A DNA stretch of 64,000 nucleotides from Limnanthes douglasii subsp. nivea (GCA_036936605.1 JAUPFV010000005.1:5445670-5509669); one strand, 5' to 3'. Numbered from the stretch's first letter, positions 22,240 to 34,380 are shown. The notes: generated from the letters alone by a model not told the origin. Translations and numbers: made by a program.

Positions 22240-23540
22240 AAAATAGAACTCACAATTATTTTCTTCCTCAACTCGTTAATCCCTTCTATCTTTAAAATAG
22301 AATCTCACAAATCTCTTCAATGAAAGATTTCTAAAATAAAGTTTAGTGAAATATCAAGCATTTAACATAAAAGTAACTACTACATCAAGTTTTCACAAAA
22401 AAATTATTTTATTTCGTCTTTAATTTTGTTAATTATTGTGTTTGTAAATAATATGCATGACCTAAGAACATGCCGTGTTTAGTTTTGATGATTTATGAGT
22501 CTTTTTATACAATATAAAATACAATTAGTAACTTTTTTCGTACTTTAAATAACGTATTTACGCACCCAACTAACACTTAATTTAAACACTAATGTACATG
22601 CATTTGAACTTTGTAATGTAGATAAACATGTAAAAAATTTCATTATCCTCCACCTGAGTAATTCCAAATATAATTCATCTCCTATAAGAAATAAAAAATC
22701 TTCAAGAAGAAGTCAACAATTGGAAGAATCAATATCAACATGTAAATTTAGTCTTTTTCATAAAAAAACAATTTTTGCAACCAATTTACTCATAATTACG
22801 TAACAAATTAACAAGTAATTATGACACCATGTTTAACACATCTAAAAAAATATTTTTCGAAACACAATTGCATGTAATTACGCAACCACATGTTGACAAA
22901 CCTTTATTTCTTTTTTGTTTTACAGTCAGAAGATATGGATCTAGATGAAGGCGTCATTAAACAAGTTGAAAAACTAGAAACAAAAACCGATAAAAATATT
23001 TAAAAAGTGGAAGAACCCAATACTACTCTTAAAGATCATGTTGTAATAATGAATATAAAAATCAATTTATTTCAACAACCATTTACAAAGAGATCTTGCG
23101 TCAAACGAAAGAAGATCTTGCATCCAACATAAGATCATTAAACGTTTAGTTTAGAGATTAACCATGAACAAACAACAAGATATTGGTAGATGCTCATCTG
23201 TTAAAGTGAAAACTATGTTTTGTTTTGTAAAAGTTGTATGTCTCTAAACTACACTTTTTTTTTTTGGAGTATCTATTTTCTTTTACCATTTATTTATATA
23301 TTATTATTTAAACGAGTGCAACAATTTATAACATAGTTACTCAACCATCTAAACCATAATTTCACACCTTAGTTACAGTTGTAATTTAACAACCAATTAA
23401 AACGTAATTCCACAACTGATTACAACGTAATTTTGCACCAAATTACACTAGTATTTTTTTACAACTATTATCTTTTTTTTTCGTAACCCATTATAATGTT
23501 ATTACACACCCAACTAACAAAGGTTAATTTCATAGCTAAA
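22240..23540 (+). repeat. MULE-linked repeat family B, copy 1
   Basis: About 1.3 kb homologous in the same orientation to 59,930-61,190. Shared landmarks are GAAGTCAACAATTGGAAGAA, AACAAACAACAAGATATTGG, TTGTATGTCTCTAAACTACA and CACCCAACTAACAA. It abuts the 3' end of the MULE transposase relic (from 23,640) and contains a convergent coiled-coil gene plus many copies of the TAATTACGCAACC-like motif. Confidence 0.85.
22690..23150 (+). pseudogene. Convergent coiled-coil accessory gene of the MULE (relic)
   Basis: The first exon ends EEVNNWKNQYQH at 22,741 before a GTAAAT donor. The acceptor TTTTACAG ends at 22,925, and the next exon reads SEDMDLDEGVIKQVEKLETK then KVEEPNTTLKDHV, broken by a TAA. 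The heptad-like, charged sequence predicts a coiled coil. The homologous locus at 60,399 preserves a first exon of the same type, so the gene is a real, repeated component. It faces the transposase gene tail to tail. I do not recognise the family. A role as an accessory MULE protein is inference from position. Confidence 0.5.
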
Positions 23541-23639
23541 GATGTCCAATTCTAAATTTTTAAATAATAGAATTGAAAAACAAAATTCATACTAAATTAA
23601 AAAAATAAAAAAAAACATTATTTTTACATTTTTTTTCAC

Positions 23640-23968
23640 ATGTTATTCTATTATGACCATGCCTCTAACAACATCCACACTTTGGATAGAATACATTTCT
23701 TCTTAGGTCTTACAGGTCTCTTTTTCAAGCTAGGTGGAAGAACAATACCAGATGGATTTGAACTAGAAGCTTCAACAAAAGTAGATAAAGCTAGTATGAC
23801 CCGAAAGTAAGTTTTTTTGTAAGAACTTATACTATAACATGACTCAACATATGTCGATGTATTTCTTTGATTATTAAATATAGCATCACAAGCATGAGAA
23901 CAATGACAAATTCAATTTTTCAAATACCACTAGTATATTTATAGGTCGAAATACAGCAACCATAATCG
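23640..23968 (-). pseudogene. MULE transposase C-terminus: SWIM finger and zinc knuckle
   Basis: On minus, 23,925-23,880 reads ICHCSHACDAIF, a SWIM-type C-x-C...H-x-C finger. Then come TYVESCYSISSYKKTY, a tail IVLPPSLKKRPVRPKKKC and, in a shifted frame near 23,660, CGCC plus GHNRITC, a CCHC knuckle with one stop. This order (SWIM, basic P-x-x-K-R-P-x-R-P-K-K, CCHC) is the standard end of plant MuDR-like transposases. The N-terminal remainder lies at 28,922-31,000, displaced by the copia insertion. Confidence 0.85.
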
Positions 23969-23973
23969 GTTTC
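23969..23973. repeat. 5-bp target site duplication (left), GTTTC
   Basis: GTTTC directly precedes the left LTR and recurs at 28,917-28,921 directly after the right LTR. This proves that the copia element inserted here. Confidence 0.95.
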
Positions 23974-24453
23974 TGTTATAAAATACTATGCAATTATCAC
24001 AAAATGGCTCAAGCACAGAATATATGCGAATGAAAGATTTAAATGAAACACAGGATTTAACGTGGTTCGACAATTGTCTACGTCCACGGGCGCCGCCAGA
24101 GAAAAAAGTTTCACTATGATAGAAAAGGTTACAGATTTCAGATTGTGTTTTTGTGTCGCCCTAGTAATCTATTTATAGGGAATTAATAGACTTACTAGAC
24201 TATGGGCCTAATGGGCTCATACCACAAGACTAACTCTTTTGAAGTAATTGGACAATATCATTATCACAACACAAAACTGTCCTGCCGGACACAGTACACT
24301 GTCAAGGCACTATTCGAACTGCCGGACACAGTACACTGTCAAGGCACTATTCGACTCATTCACAACAAATCTTCCCCTTGAGGCGAATATCATTTCTTCA
24401 CTATCAACAAAGAATCTTCTCTTCTTCTGACTCACCAAATGCCCTTAAGGCAT

Positions 24454-25020
24454 TCACTCTATACTGCGAACACCGATCCAGTTTAGGCATTCCCTAAACT
24501 TTCGAACTGATACTGTCTTGGTCATTATATCTGCTGGATTATCGTGTGTAGACACTTTCTTCACATCAAGAATTCCCTTTGATATTATATCACGAATAAA
24601 ATGATACCTGACATCTATGTGCTTTGTACGCTCATGGTACATCTGGTTCCCTATAAGGTGTGTGGCGCTTTGACTGTCACAAAACACTTTTGTAGTAGTC
24701 CTAGCCAAGCCCAAATATGCCACCAAACCTTGCAACCATATTGCCTCTTTAACTGCTTCTCTTACCGCCATGTACTCTGCCTCTGTTGTAGACAAAGCTA
24801 CAGTAGCTTGCAACTGTGCTTTCCAACTGATCGCACTCCCAGCTAGAGTAAATACATATCCTGTCAGAGATCTTCTTTTATCCATATCACCTGCAAAATC
24901 AGAATTAACAAAACCAACCAATGATCCTGCGACATCATTCAGCGATTCACCAATATCGGTTTTGTTAAAAGTTAAGCCAACGTTCACAGTATTATACAGA
25001 TACCAAAGTATCCATTTCAC
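24454..25020 (-). pseudogene. Copia RNase H
   Basis: 188 codons in the same frame as the reverse transcriptase. Motifs are [49 protein letters not shown] and the terminal [14 protein letters not shown] and [10 protein letters not shown] typical of copia. The domain degrades RNA in the RNA-DNA hybrid. It is followed by the purine tract and LTR. Confidence 0.93.
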
Positions 25021-25026
25021 TGCCTG

Positions 25027-25986
25027 CTAGTGTTCTTTCCCAGGACATCCCATGTACCTGCTAACTACACTAATCGCATGTGAAATATCAGGACGTGTGC
25101 ATACCATAGCATACATGATACTACCAACTGCACTTGCATATGGAACCTTCGACATTTGTTCCAACTCAGCATCGTCCTTGGCCGCTTCTACTGCAGACAA
25201 CTTGAAATGAGTAGCAAAAGGAATGTTAACTGCTTTAGCATCAAACATGTTGAATCGTTTTAACACTTTCTCAATATAGCTTCGTTGAGACAAGTGTAAT
25301 GTTCCTAAATTTCTGTTCCTGATAATCTCCATACCAAGAATTTTCTTTGCTCTACCCAGATCCTTCATCTCAAACTCGGTACTAAGCTGCTTCTTTAACT
25401 GCACAATGTGTGACATACTACAAGCAGCAATAAGCATATCATCCACATACAACAACAAGTAAACATAAGAATCATCTCACATCTTTTGATGATACACACA
25501 ACTATCATATGGACTCCTCGTGAACCCTTTTGACACCATGAATGTATCAAAACGTTTGTACCATTGCCTAAGTGATTGTTTCAAACCATACAGTGACTTT
25601 TTCAGCAGACAAACTTTGTCCTCCATATTAGGTTCGATAAATCCCTCTGGTTGTCTCATGTAGATTTGCTCCTCCAATTCACCATGTAGAAACGCAGTCT
25701 TCACATCCAACTGTTCAAGCTCTAAATCTTGCAAAACTACTATGGCTAACAAAACTCGAATCGAACTATGCTTCACCACTGGAGAAAATACTTCATTGAA
25801 GTCAATTCCTTCCCTTTGAGTAAAACCCTTAGCGGCCAGTCTTGCTTTGAATCGAGATGCCTCAACCCCTGGATTACCTTTTTTTTTCTTGAACACCCAT
25901 TTACTGCCTACTATCTTCTGTCCTTTAGGCAAGTCAACAAGCTTCCATCTTTGATTCTTATGAAGAGATTCAATCTCTTCTCCCAT
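25027..25986 (-). pseudogene. Copia reverse transcriptase
   Basis: Two in-frame blocks are separated by a TGA just below 25,477. Motifs are WKLVDLPKGQKIVGSKWVFK, RLAAKGFTQREGIDF, LDVKTAFLHGELEEQIYM and KSLYGLKQSLRQW, then the catalytic YVDD at 25,438-25,449 and GSIMYAMVCTRPDIS. A TAG near 25,025 separates it from RNase H. The region joining it to integrase (25,987-26,093) carries a frameshift and a TGA. Except for these lesions the domain is complete. Confidence 0.93.
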
Positions 25987-26093
25987 AGCACCAATTCATC
26001 GATCTGCCTCTGAACTTGCTATAGCTTCTTTGTAGCTACTAGGTTCCTGCATCTCAACTTCTTCTGCAACTGACATAGCATATGCAACTAGAT

Positions 26094-28466
26094 TCACATA
26101 CCTTTTTGGAAGTCTAATACTCTTCTTTCTCTGCCCAATGCTATGCTATAAGGTTGTTGTTCTGGTTCAGGCGCATCATCGTCACTATCATCTGATGCTG
26201 ACGCTTCACCTCCTGATTCTGGATCCACCTCAGAACCACGTGAATTATTGGACCTGCTAGGAACTGATTCTACTTCAAGCTCCACCTGTTCACTCACAAC
26301 CGATCCTGATTCGACCATTTCTCCTACTTCCTTCTGACTGTCTATCGAAGCAAACTCATTAAAAGTAACGTCCCTACTGATGAGAAAACCTGGAGACTTT
26401 AGAGAGGTACACCATAACCTATATCCCTTCACTCCAGTAGCATATCCTAGAAATATGCATCTCTTTGCCCTCGGCTCAAGCTTACCATCTCTCACATGAG
26501 CATACACAGGACAACTGAACACCCTCAAATGTTCATAATCAGCCGACGATCCAGACCAAATCTCAAAAGGAGTTTTACAATCAATAGCCGTTGATGGAGA
26601 CCGATTCACCAAGTAACACGTTGTATTGATAGCTTCAGCCCAAAAATCTTTTCCCACACCGGAATGTGAGAGCATACTTCGTGCCTTGTCACAAAGCGTT
26701 CTGTTCATTCTTTCTGCGACTCCATTCTGTTGTGGTGTTCTAGAACAAGTGCGATGGCGCACTATTCCCTCAGCTTCGCAGAACTCGTTGAACTCACGAC
26801 TGCAATATTCTAACCCATTATCTGTCCTAAGACGTTTGATTTTTCTTCTTGTTTGCTTCTCAATCATCGTCTTCCATTTGACAAAGGTTGAATATGCCTC
26901 ATCTTTCGTTTTCAGAAAGTAAACCCACACCATCCTTGAATAATCATCAATCAAACTCATGTAGTATCTGGCTCCGCTCTTGGATGGAATTCTGTTTGGA
27001 CCCCAAAGATCTGAATGAATGTAGTCCACTGTGCCTTTAGTCTTTCTTACAGCCGATTTGCTAAATTTGACTCTAGTTTGTTTACCAAACACACAGTGCT
27101 CACAAAATCCCAATGATTCTGCTTTATACCCTTTCAACAAATCTCTCTTTCCCAAAACAGCTAATCCTCTGTCACTCATGTGACCAAGACGCCAATGCCA
27201 CAACTTATTTTGATCCTGCCTACTTTGGATATTACTCCCTGATGATGCTACTGCAGCATCGCCCATAACAACACTCCCCTGGAGAATGTAAAGACCCTTC
27301 TGCAAACTACCTTTCATGCATACCATTGAGCCTTTTGTCACTTTGATTACACCATTTTCTGCATGGTACTTGTAACCCCAAGAGTCTAGATTCCCAGGAG
27401 AAATCAGGTTTCTTTTTAACCCAGGAACATGCCAGCACGTCAAGATTCTAACAACCCCGTCAAACATTCTGATTCTGACGTTACCAATGCCACCAACAGT
27501 CAACGAATGATTGTTCCATAAATAGACAGTTCCCTGCATTGGCTTGTACGTATCAAACCACTGCTTGAACTGACACATGTGATATGTAGCGCCAGTATCA
27601 AGTACCCAAGAGTTTTGCCCAAAGTCTGAACTCACGGACAATACATCTCCTTTACCACTGTTTTCACTATCGTCGGAATCGTTCACACCTTCAACAATGT
27701 TTGCTGCATTTTCCTTTTGATTTCCCTTCTTACCATTCAGTTTCGGACAATCTCTTCTATAATGACCCTGCTCACCGCATTCATAACAGTTTGAGTGCTT
27801 CACCCTTGACTTGGACCTCAAGTTCTTCCTTCTTAAAGAACTCGCTTTGCTTTTAGATCTTCCCCTAGTCATAAGACCTTCCCCTTCAGCTTGATTGTCT
27901 GGCTGCAACTGTCTCATCTCTTTTGATTTCAGTGCCCCTTTGACATCTGCTAGCGATAACTTATCCTTACCATACATAATGGTATCTACGAAGTTTTCAT
28001 AGGGAGCTGGTAACGATCTCAATACAAACAAAGCTTGATCTTCATCCTCAATATTGATATCTATGTTCTCCAAGTCCATTATAATTGATTTAAAATTATC
28101 TAGGTGCTCTGTTATGGACATACCTTCTTTCAATCTGAAATCATACAAACGTTTCTTCAAATATAATCGATTTACTACTGATTTCTCTGAGTAAAGATCT
28201 CCTAGCTTTCTCCATGCGCAGGCAGCAGTCTTCTCACCACTAATCTCGCGAAGCACATTATCTTTCACACTCATTAAAATCCAGCACAAAGCCCTTTCTT
28301 GAAGATCTTGTTTCTCCTCTTCTTTCATCTCTTCTGGTAACTTATTCTCCACAGCCTTCCACAGCCCTTGCAGTACCAATGAAGATTTCAGTTTAATCTT
28401 CCACAACGCAAAGCTGGATCCTCCATCAAATTTTTCAATCATGTATTTTGTTGCTGTAGACGCCAT
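26094..28466 (-). pseudogene. Copia gag, protease and integrase (790 codons)
   Basis: Gag (residues 1-225) has YMIEKFDGGSSFALWKIKL, as in TNT1-like elements. A CCHC knuckle CYECGEQGHYRRDC spans 227-240. The protease has D-T-G at 290-292 (WVLDTGATYHMC). The integrase zinc module uses H424, H429, C455 and C458; the catalytic triad is D486 (HSDLWGP), D549 (RTDNGLEY) and E585 (NGVAERMN), with 35 residues between the last two. The block ends FLGYATGVKGYRLW and an acidic linker. All catalytic residues are present; the frame breaks at its 3' end, so reverse transcriptase is not translated with it. Confidence 0.93.
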
Positions 28467-28921
28467 TGCGAAACCCTAATTGCAAAATCCCTAATTTCAC
28501 CACGTGGCTCTGATACCAATTTTGTTATAAAATACTATGCAATTATCACAAAATGGCTCAAGCACAGAATATATGTGAATGAAAGATTTAAATGAAACAC
28601 AGGATTTAACGTGGTTCGACAATTGTCTACGTCCACGGGCGCCGCCAGAGAAAAAAGTTTCACTATGATAGAAAAGGTTACAGATTTCATATTGTCTTTT
28701 TGTGTCGTCCTAGTAATCTATTTATAGGGAATTAATAGACTTACTAGACTATGGGCCTAATGGGCTCATACCACAAGACTAACTTTTTTGAAGTAATTGG
28801 ACAATATCATTATCACAACACAAAACTGTCCTGCCGGACACAGTACACTGTCAAGGCACTATTCGAACTGTCGGACACAGTACACTGTCAATGCACTATT
28901 CAACTCATTCACAACAGTTTC

Positions 28922-31000
28922 AATTGAACTTCAAACAATACTTCGGTAGACGACGGAACAATACACATATGACTTTCTTCAATGTTGCTTTTAATTATTT
29001 TTTTCAAATATGAGAGCAAAGCCCGTTATTCCAACGTAAAGCATCAAAGAAAATTTTGACATCTTGATCATAAGAATAACCTTAATTTTGTCCAATAATT
29101 TCGAAATATGCATGTTACAGAATTCTTTAATTTGATTATTAAAACACTAATATGGACTAAAAACCGTGGAACCATAACTTTGACCTAAAAAATGCACATG
29201 CATATTTTTCAAGAGAAAGTTTTTCCATGAAATTAATGCTTTCTCACTACCTTCTATAAGAAACTAATACAAATGTAAATCAAATAAAACTGTTAGTGAG
29301 AGCATAAGCATACAGTTTCAAAATCTTGCTCATTTTATTCCTTATATTCGTTGGTGAACGTCTCAACTCATACTTCAGTTCCTAATAAGAGGATAAAGAT
29401 AGTATCATGGTAACAATTAGGAAAAATAGTTGAGACAACATTAACAGTACCTAAGTGACGATCATATATAAAAGTAATTTGACGACCAAGTAAGTGAGTT
29501 TTAATGTCTCCAAAAACCATTAACAACTATCACCATCTTTAGAGCCAACAATAACAAATGCAACTGGAAAATAGAGAATATATAAGGGTAATAAGTATCA
29601 ACTGGATAAAGTAATTTAACAACCAATTATATAATCTGTAATTTTGTAAAAAAATGTAATTACGCAACCAATTTACATGTAATTACGCAACTAAAGTAAA
29701 ATCATGTATTTTTATAATATCAGACTAATTTCAAAACATAAACCTAATTACACAACCAATTTGTACGTAACTATGCAACCCGTTAACACATAATTCTGGA
29801 CCTAAAAAATCATTATGTGTTTAAACATATTTTTTGTTAATTTCTTTTTACCATTATTACTATCTTTAGCTATTGTAAAGAGAAAAAACCCTTGATATAT
29901 ACTGGTAATAAATATGCCATCGATAAAGAGCTTTGTACGACAAGATTTAAAACCTTGAAGACAAGCTCCATAAGCTTTAAAACATTTCTTAAAAACGATT
30001 CTCACCATCATACTCCAGTACAAAATCACTTGTAACGTTCATAGTCTTTTAGGTCTTAAAATAACTTTTTAACAAGCCATAAAAAGTAGAATTATCTTCA
30101 TAGACTTCCCTTCTAGCTTTCTGCAAAGTAAACCATAAAATACGATAAGAAATATCTAAATCATAATTGGATTTAAAAATAAATTTAACTTTTTAGGGAG
30201 TGATGTCACTTCTTGATCTAATACTATTACTTATCTCTTTCGATATCGAATCAGACGTTAAATATTTTTTTATTGAGAAATCAGGATAACAATAATGATC
30301 ACCGACATACTTTTTATAGCCATATACCCATTCGACTCGTCAATTGAAGTATAAATCCTCCATGGACAACATTCTCTCTCTTTCGTCGAAAAATAAACAC
30401 TTAATTTTTCTTTATGATTTATGCATGAATTTGTAAGTAAATCTATGTTTGATAGCAAATTGAGATAAACCAAGACGTATGGATGTAACACCACCTTCAA
30501 ATATCTGCCCTACGCCTTGAATGCTATCAACGCAACGCCTAGTAGGAAGTTATCTTTTTATTTTTATTAAAAAATTAAACCCTCAAACTAGAATCTTCAA
30601 TTGGTAATTTATCTTCAATTACCAAATCAATATTATGTAATGATACTTTATCCAAATAAGCCACATTAATAAATAAATATATAGTTTCAACAATTATCAA
30701 TCTCAATAAAAATATCTTGGCGTTTACTACGGCCAGCCAATGCAACCAATGATATAAAATCATCTTCACAACATAGAAAATAGTTCTTATATTCACCCAA
30801 TAAATAAGTAAAGCTAAAATGAAACCTTATCAGCCAATCCCACATGCTTATTACAAAATCAACCATACTTTCATAATTTTCAATTGTACTAAGTAGACAA
30901 ACGGAAACCTGATTATTTTGTTCAAGAATAACCAATGAAGATATTTTAAACCTACCAATAAACAAAATAAAAGACAAAATATAAGTTCACAATATTTTTC
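28922..31000 (-). pseudogene. MULE transposase, N-terminal and DDE region
   Basis: On minus: an N-terminal domain (30,980-30,690; CEDDFISLVALAGRSKRQDI). Next comes a MuDR DNA-binding domain (30,500-30,300; ECCPWRIYTSIDESNGY). The DDE core begins with CFKAYGACLQGFKSC and the first catalytic D in FIDGIF (about 29,930). An intron with GT at 29,851 and AG at 29,564 follows, with coding resuming AFVIVGSKDGDS and WFLETLK, then TFIYDRHLGTVNVVSTIFPNC (the second D with DRH). Homology peters out to 28,922, the copia insertion point, and continues at 23,968. Stops and frameshifts are many. MULE transposases cut and paste their element; this copy is inactive. Confidence 0.85.
29564..29851 (-). repeat. 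Transposase intron with TAATTACGCAACC-like motifs
   Basis: The 288-nt intron inside the DDE core contains, on plus, GTAATTACGCAACC, GTAATTACGCAACT, CTAATTACACAACC and ACGTAACTATGCAACC among further diverged copies. The same word recurs in 22.5-23.5 kb, 31.05-31.21 kb and 60.0-61.15 kb. Confidence 0.7.
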
Positions 31001-31039
31001 CACTTAACTTTCACATGTTTTCGCAACCAAAACACACAA

Positions 31040-31215
31040 AAAAGAAATAGTTATTATAGAATAAAAGTACACATAATTTTACAACAGAACACTCTGTAAT
31101 TACGAAACCAAAATGTATTTAATTTTATAACCAAATATACTAACTAATTATGAACCAAATTGTACATAATTTCGCAACCTAACAAAACTAACTAATAACA
31201 CAACTGAAATGAACT
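31040..31215. repeat. Motif cluster upstream of the MULE transposase
   Basis: Five or more variants lie within 170 bp: TGTAATTACGAAACC, TTAATTTTATAACC, CTAATTATGAACC, ATAATTTCGCAACC and TTAATTACAGAACC. All have the same orientation, opposite to transposase transcription. The position is the expected promoter/5' region of the MULE. Confidence 0.65.
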
Positions 31216-31684
31216 TAATTACAGAACCAAACATGTAAAAACAAAAAATCCCAAAATTTGTTTTCTCGAAATCATTCTTTTTGTATATAATTGTCAAAAT
31301 ATTTAAATGAATGTATGAAAACCAAAGAATTAGCGTAACTGTGAAAATCATATAATTAGAAAACAAAACAAAATAACTCGACACAATAAAAAAACAAAAA
31401 TATAAAATAAACATCATTTGTGAATCGATAAACAATGGATAATTGCAGAACAATAAAGGGAAAAAATGATTGCCAATTTTAGAAAATATTGATCAAAAGA
31501 AAAAAATTGATCACAAATCATAAAAGAGATTGATCAAACAAAAAAAACGAGAATCCAAACAACAACAAAAAATCTGAAAAACATAAAAAAGAAAAAAATT
31601 GACAAAGTAAAAATATAATAGATTATTGATAAATAGTTTTATATTTTATGATTATTGATAATTTATCCATTAATTGTACTCATT
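31216..31684. other. AT-rich 5' flank of the MULE
   Basis: No feature recognised. Poly-purine/pyrimidine rich; may hold the terminal region of the MULE, but no inverted repeat with the other side could be defined. Confidence 0.4.
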
Positions 31685-32148
31685 TTTAAAAAAACTAAAT
31701 TAATATATGTTACAAACTAAATTAATATATGTTACAAATGTGTTTTTAAAAATTAAAAATAAATAAAGTATATAAAACATTTATTTAGCTAAATTTCATA
31801 TCAAAAGCATTTACTATTAATAACCTATAACAATATTTCATATTACAGGCATTGAACTATTGATTGCGTATGTAGCAAGGGACTGAGTTCAGAATATTAT
31901 TTGGGTAAATTACAATTTACATTTTACAGTTTAGCTTGAATTTTAAAATAAATATTATATTTTGAACTGAAACATTTAAATTTGAATTTGGCGGTATATA
32001 TCATGAATATATCATATTAGATTTTGAGATGTGACACTAAAAAAAATCTTGAAAATGTATATTTAAACATTTACTAGCGCACCCTAATCTTTTTCTAAAT
32101 TTGTATATGTTATAAAAGTTACACTAATACACTCAAAATGTGAATTTT

Positions 32149-34150
32149 ATTTTAAGTATATTGGTGTTCATCATCTAAGCATATAACTATTAAATAACAA
32201 GTTTTAGCTTTTTATGAGTTTTTTATTACAATTTACTCACACCGCCGAAGTAGTAAAGAACACATGGGAAAGTACATAAATATTTTTTTTTAAAGTATAA
32301 ATTATAATAACAAAAGAACTTATTCATAAGTATCCACTCCACTTGATGACGTGTAGAGTTTTAAATTCACCATGTTTGAATTTTTTTAGCGCTGAATATA
32401 AAGTGAATTGTTGATTTCAAGGATGGTTTCTCTTATAAACTTTGGTTCAATCTCAGAGCTAATAAATCCCTCTAGTCTCGACTAATGTTTTCTATCTACT
32501 GTAAATTGCACCATCCTATTGCTTATCCTATTCTTTCAAGAAAATCGAGAACTTGGGTGATACTGATAAGGATCAGGAACAAAGCTGATAATTATATTTT
32601 CAGGACTCTTGGGTGTGGAGATATTGATTTTTTGTTGGATCGATGGTGGTCGAGGAAAGCTCTTAATCACTTCAATTACACTGAATAGAAATTGGTATGG
32701 TAATACTAAGATTCGTACCTTCTGGACTAATGAAAACTAGGACTTGGCTAGACTTAATACGACTGTAACTAGTCATATCTCTAAAAGCATCCAAACCTTC
32801 AAGCTTAACAGCATCAAACCTGATGTTATCAACTGGGCTCTGTCTCAAGATGGAACTTTCAATACAAAGCAGACCCGGGAAGAAATAAGAGTTAAATGAA
32901 ATGTTTCAAACCTGTAAAAAACATGGAATTCTATCACCGCCAATAAGTGCTCCTTTTTCCTTTGGAGAGCTTTGCTTAACTGGATTCCCACTGATTCTAC
33001 TATGCAGAGAAAACACATCTATCTAGCTTCCAAATGCCAATTTTACAGCAATTTGGAAACCACTAGTCATGTTCTTGTTCAATGTCACCTTGCCTGGAAT
33101 GTGTGGATTCATTACAGTATTATTGGGTATTCACATAAACAAAGATATGAACCTTCATCATCTTGTTGTTCGCACCTCATACTGGTCTAGTTCTAAGCTT
33201 TGCAATATAAGAACAATTCTGTTGGTGATCATCTTGTGGGTTATTTGGAGAGCTAGAAACTACGAAAAACATCGAGATCAGAATCAAACTTTTATCTCGT
33301 TCATTAATCATATCAATCTCATTCTTTCTGGATTTGACAGTGCAATGGTTCTTCGCAGTAGAATTTGGGAGAAGGACTCCAATTTGGCCTACTCGTTGGG
33401 ATGTATAAATCACTGTAAGATGCCTTTAATTCCTATCTCTCTCAACTAGACCAATCCAAAAGGCAAACAGATACAAATTGAATACTTGGAGCCTGCAATC
33501 TAAACGGTGAATCCAGTGAAGGAGGTTTGATTCGTGATGAAGTTGGTACCATTATCCATGGATTTGGAAATATTTACGGGAAGAATACGTCAATCATTCC
33601 TGGAAGTAGAGCTTTGATGGACGGATTAATTATCTGCAAAAACCTGAATATCACCAACTTGGACATTGAGACTGGTTCTGCTATCTTGATTGATCTTCTG
33701 GCCAAAGGTAAAACCATTTGGTATCTTGATTCTCTTATCAAATGTTGTAGAAATATTATAGTATCCTCCATGACGATTAAATTCATATTTCGCAAGCAAA
33801 ACAAAGCAGCAATCTGGACTGCTAAGCATATTTTGAAAAACGGGGAAAATTTGAGTTTGAATAACATCACTACTCCTAATCCTCTTCAAGCGATTGTTTT
33901 TCAGGAAATCATGGGAACTTCGTTTATCAGATACAGGTTGGAGGATTATATTTGAATGGGTTGAAAGTGTGGAAGGCTATTTTTGAGTTCAAAGGTTTCG
34001 ATTAGAGCTCCAAGAAGAAAAAGAAAACGTTTTCTTTCTTTTGTGTTTTTTAGCGGTGTTTTAAATTTCTACTCCGCCTTTTTTGAAGTGTAATATTAGC
34101 TATTGCCCTTGTATTTTTTAAAATTTTTAATAAAAGTCCCTTTAAAAAAA
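32149..34150 (+). mobile_element. 5'-truncated or deleted LINE with poly(A) and target duplication
   Basis: The element is flanked by 16-bp near-direct repeats (TCAAAATGTGAATTTT at 32,133 and TCAAAATGTGATATTT at 34,151) and ends AATAAAAGTCCCTTTAAAAAAA-like, a short poly(A). These are the marks of target-primed reverse transcription. Coding remnants on plus: SRTWVILIRIRN (32,530), the reverse transcriptase zinc finger CQFYSNLETTSHVLVQCHLAW (33,020-33,100), and a C-terminal RNase H-like region (33,527-33,955: GSRALMDGLIICKNL, RKQNKAAIWTAKHIL). Apurinic endonuclease and core reverse transcriptase are missing. The first 250 bp also occur near 39,195-39,510. Confidence 0.8.
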
Positions 34151-34380
34151 TCAAAATGTGATATTTTTTCCTGTTATAAATATAGAATTTTAATTCTAAT
34201 TTTAGCAAAATTATATATAATTTTTTTTTATCGTATTTACGTTTCATTTTGACATTAATGCTAAACTTAAATTCAGCTGTTTTTATTTCACTTTATCCTA
34301 AAATAAGAAAATGTTTGTTAATCGTATTAAATGCATATTACTCTTTAACTCTTAAACGTATACAGCCCTGTCAATGTTTA

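Larger units (their letters stand above)
23974..28916 (-). mobile_element. Near-complete Ty1/copia retrotransposon (Tork/TNT1-like)
   Basis: Two 394-bp LTRs (23,974-24,367 and 28,523-28,916) run TGTTA...ACAACA on plus and carry GTTTC target duplications. By eye the LTRs differ at 8 of 394 positions (about 2%), so the insertion is fairly recent. The primer-binding site TGGTATCAGAGC (minus, 28,518-28,507) is complementary to initiator tRNA-Met. The purine tract CAAGGGGAAGATT (minus) adjoins the 3' LTR at 24,368. Gag-Pol is read on minus in copia order (protease, integrase, reverse transcriptase, RNase H). A frameshift near 26,090 and several stops inactivate it. It interrupts the MULE transposase gene. 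Confidence 0.97.
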
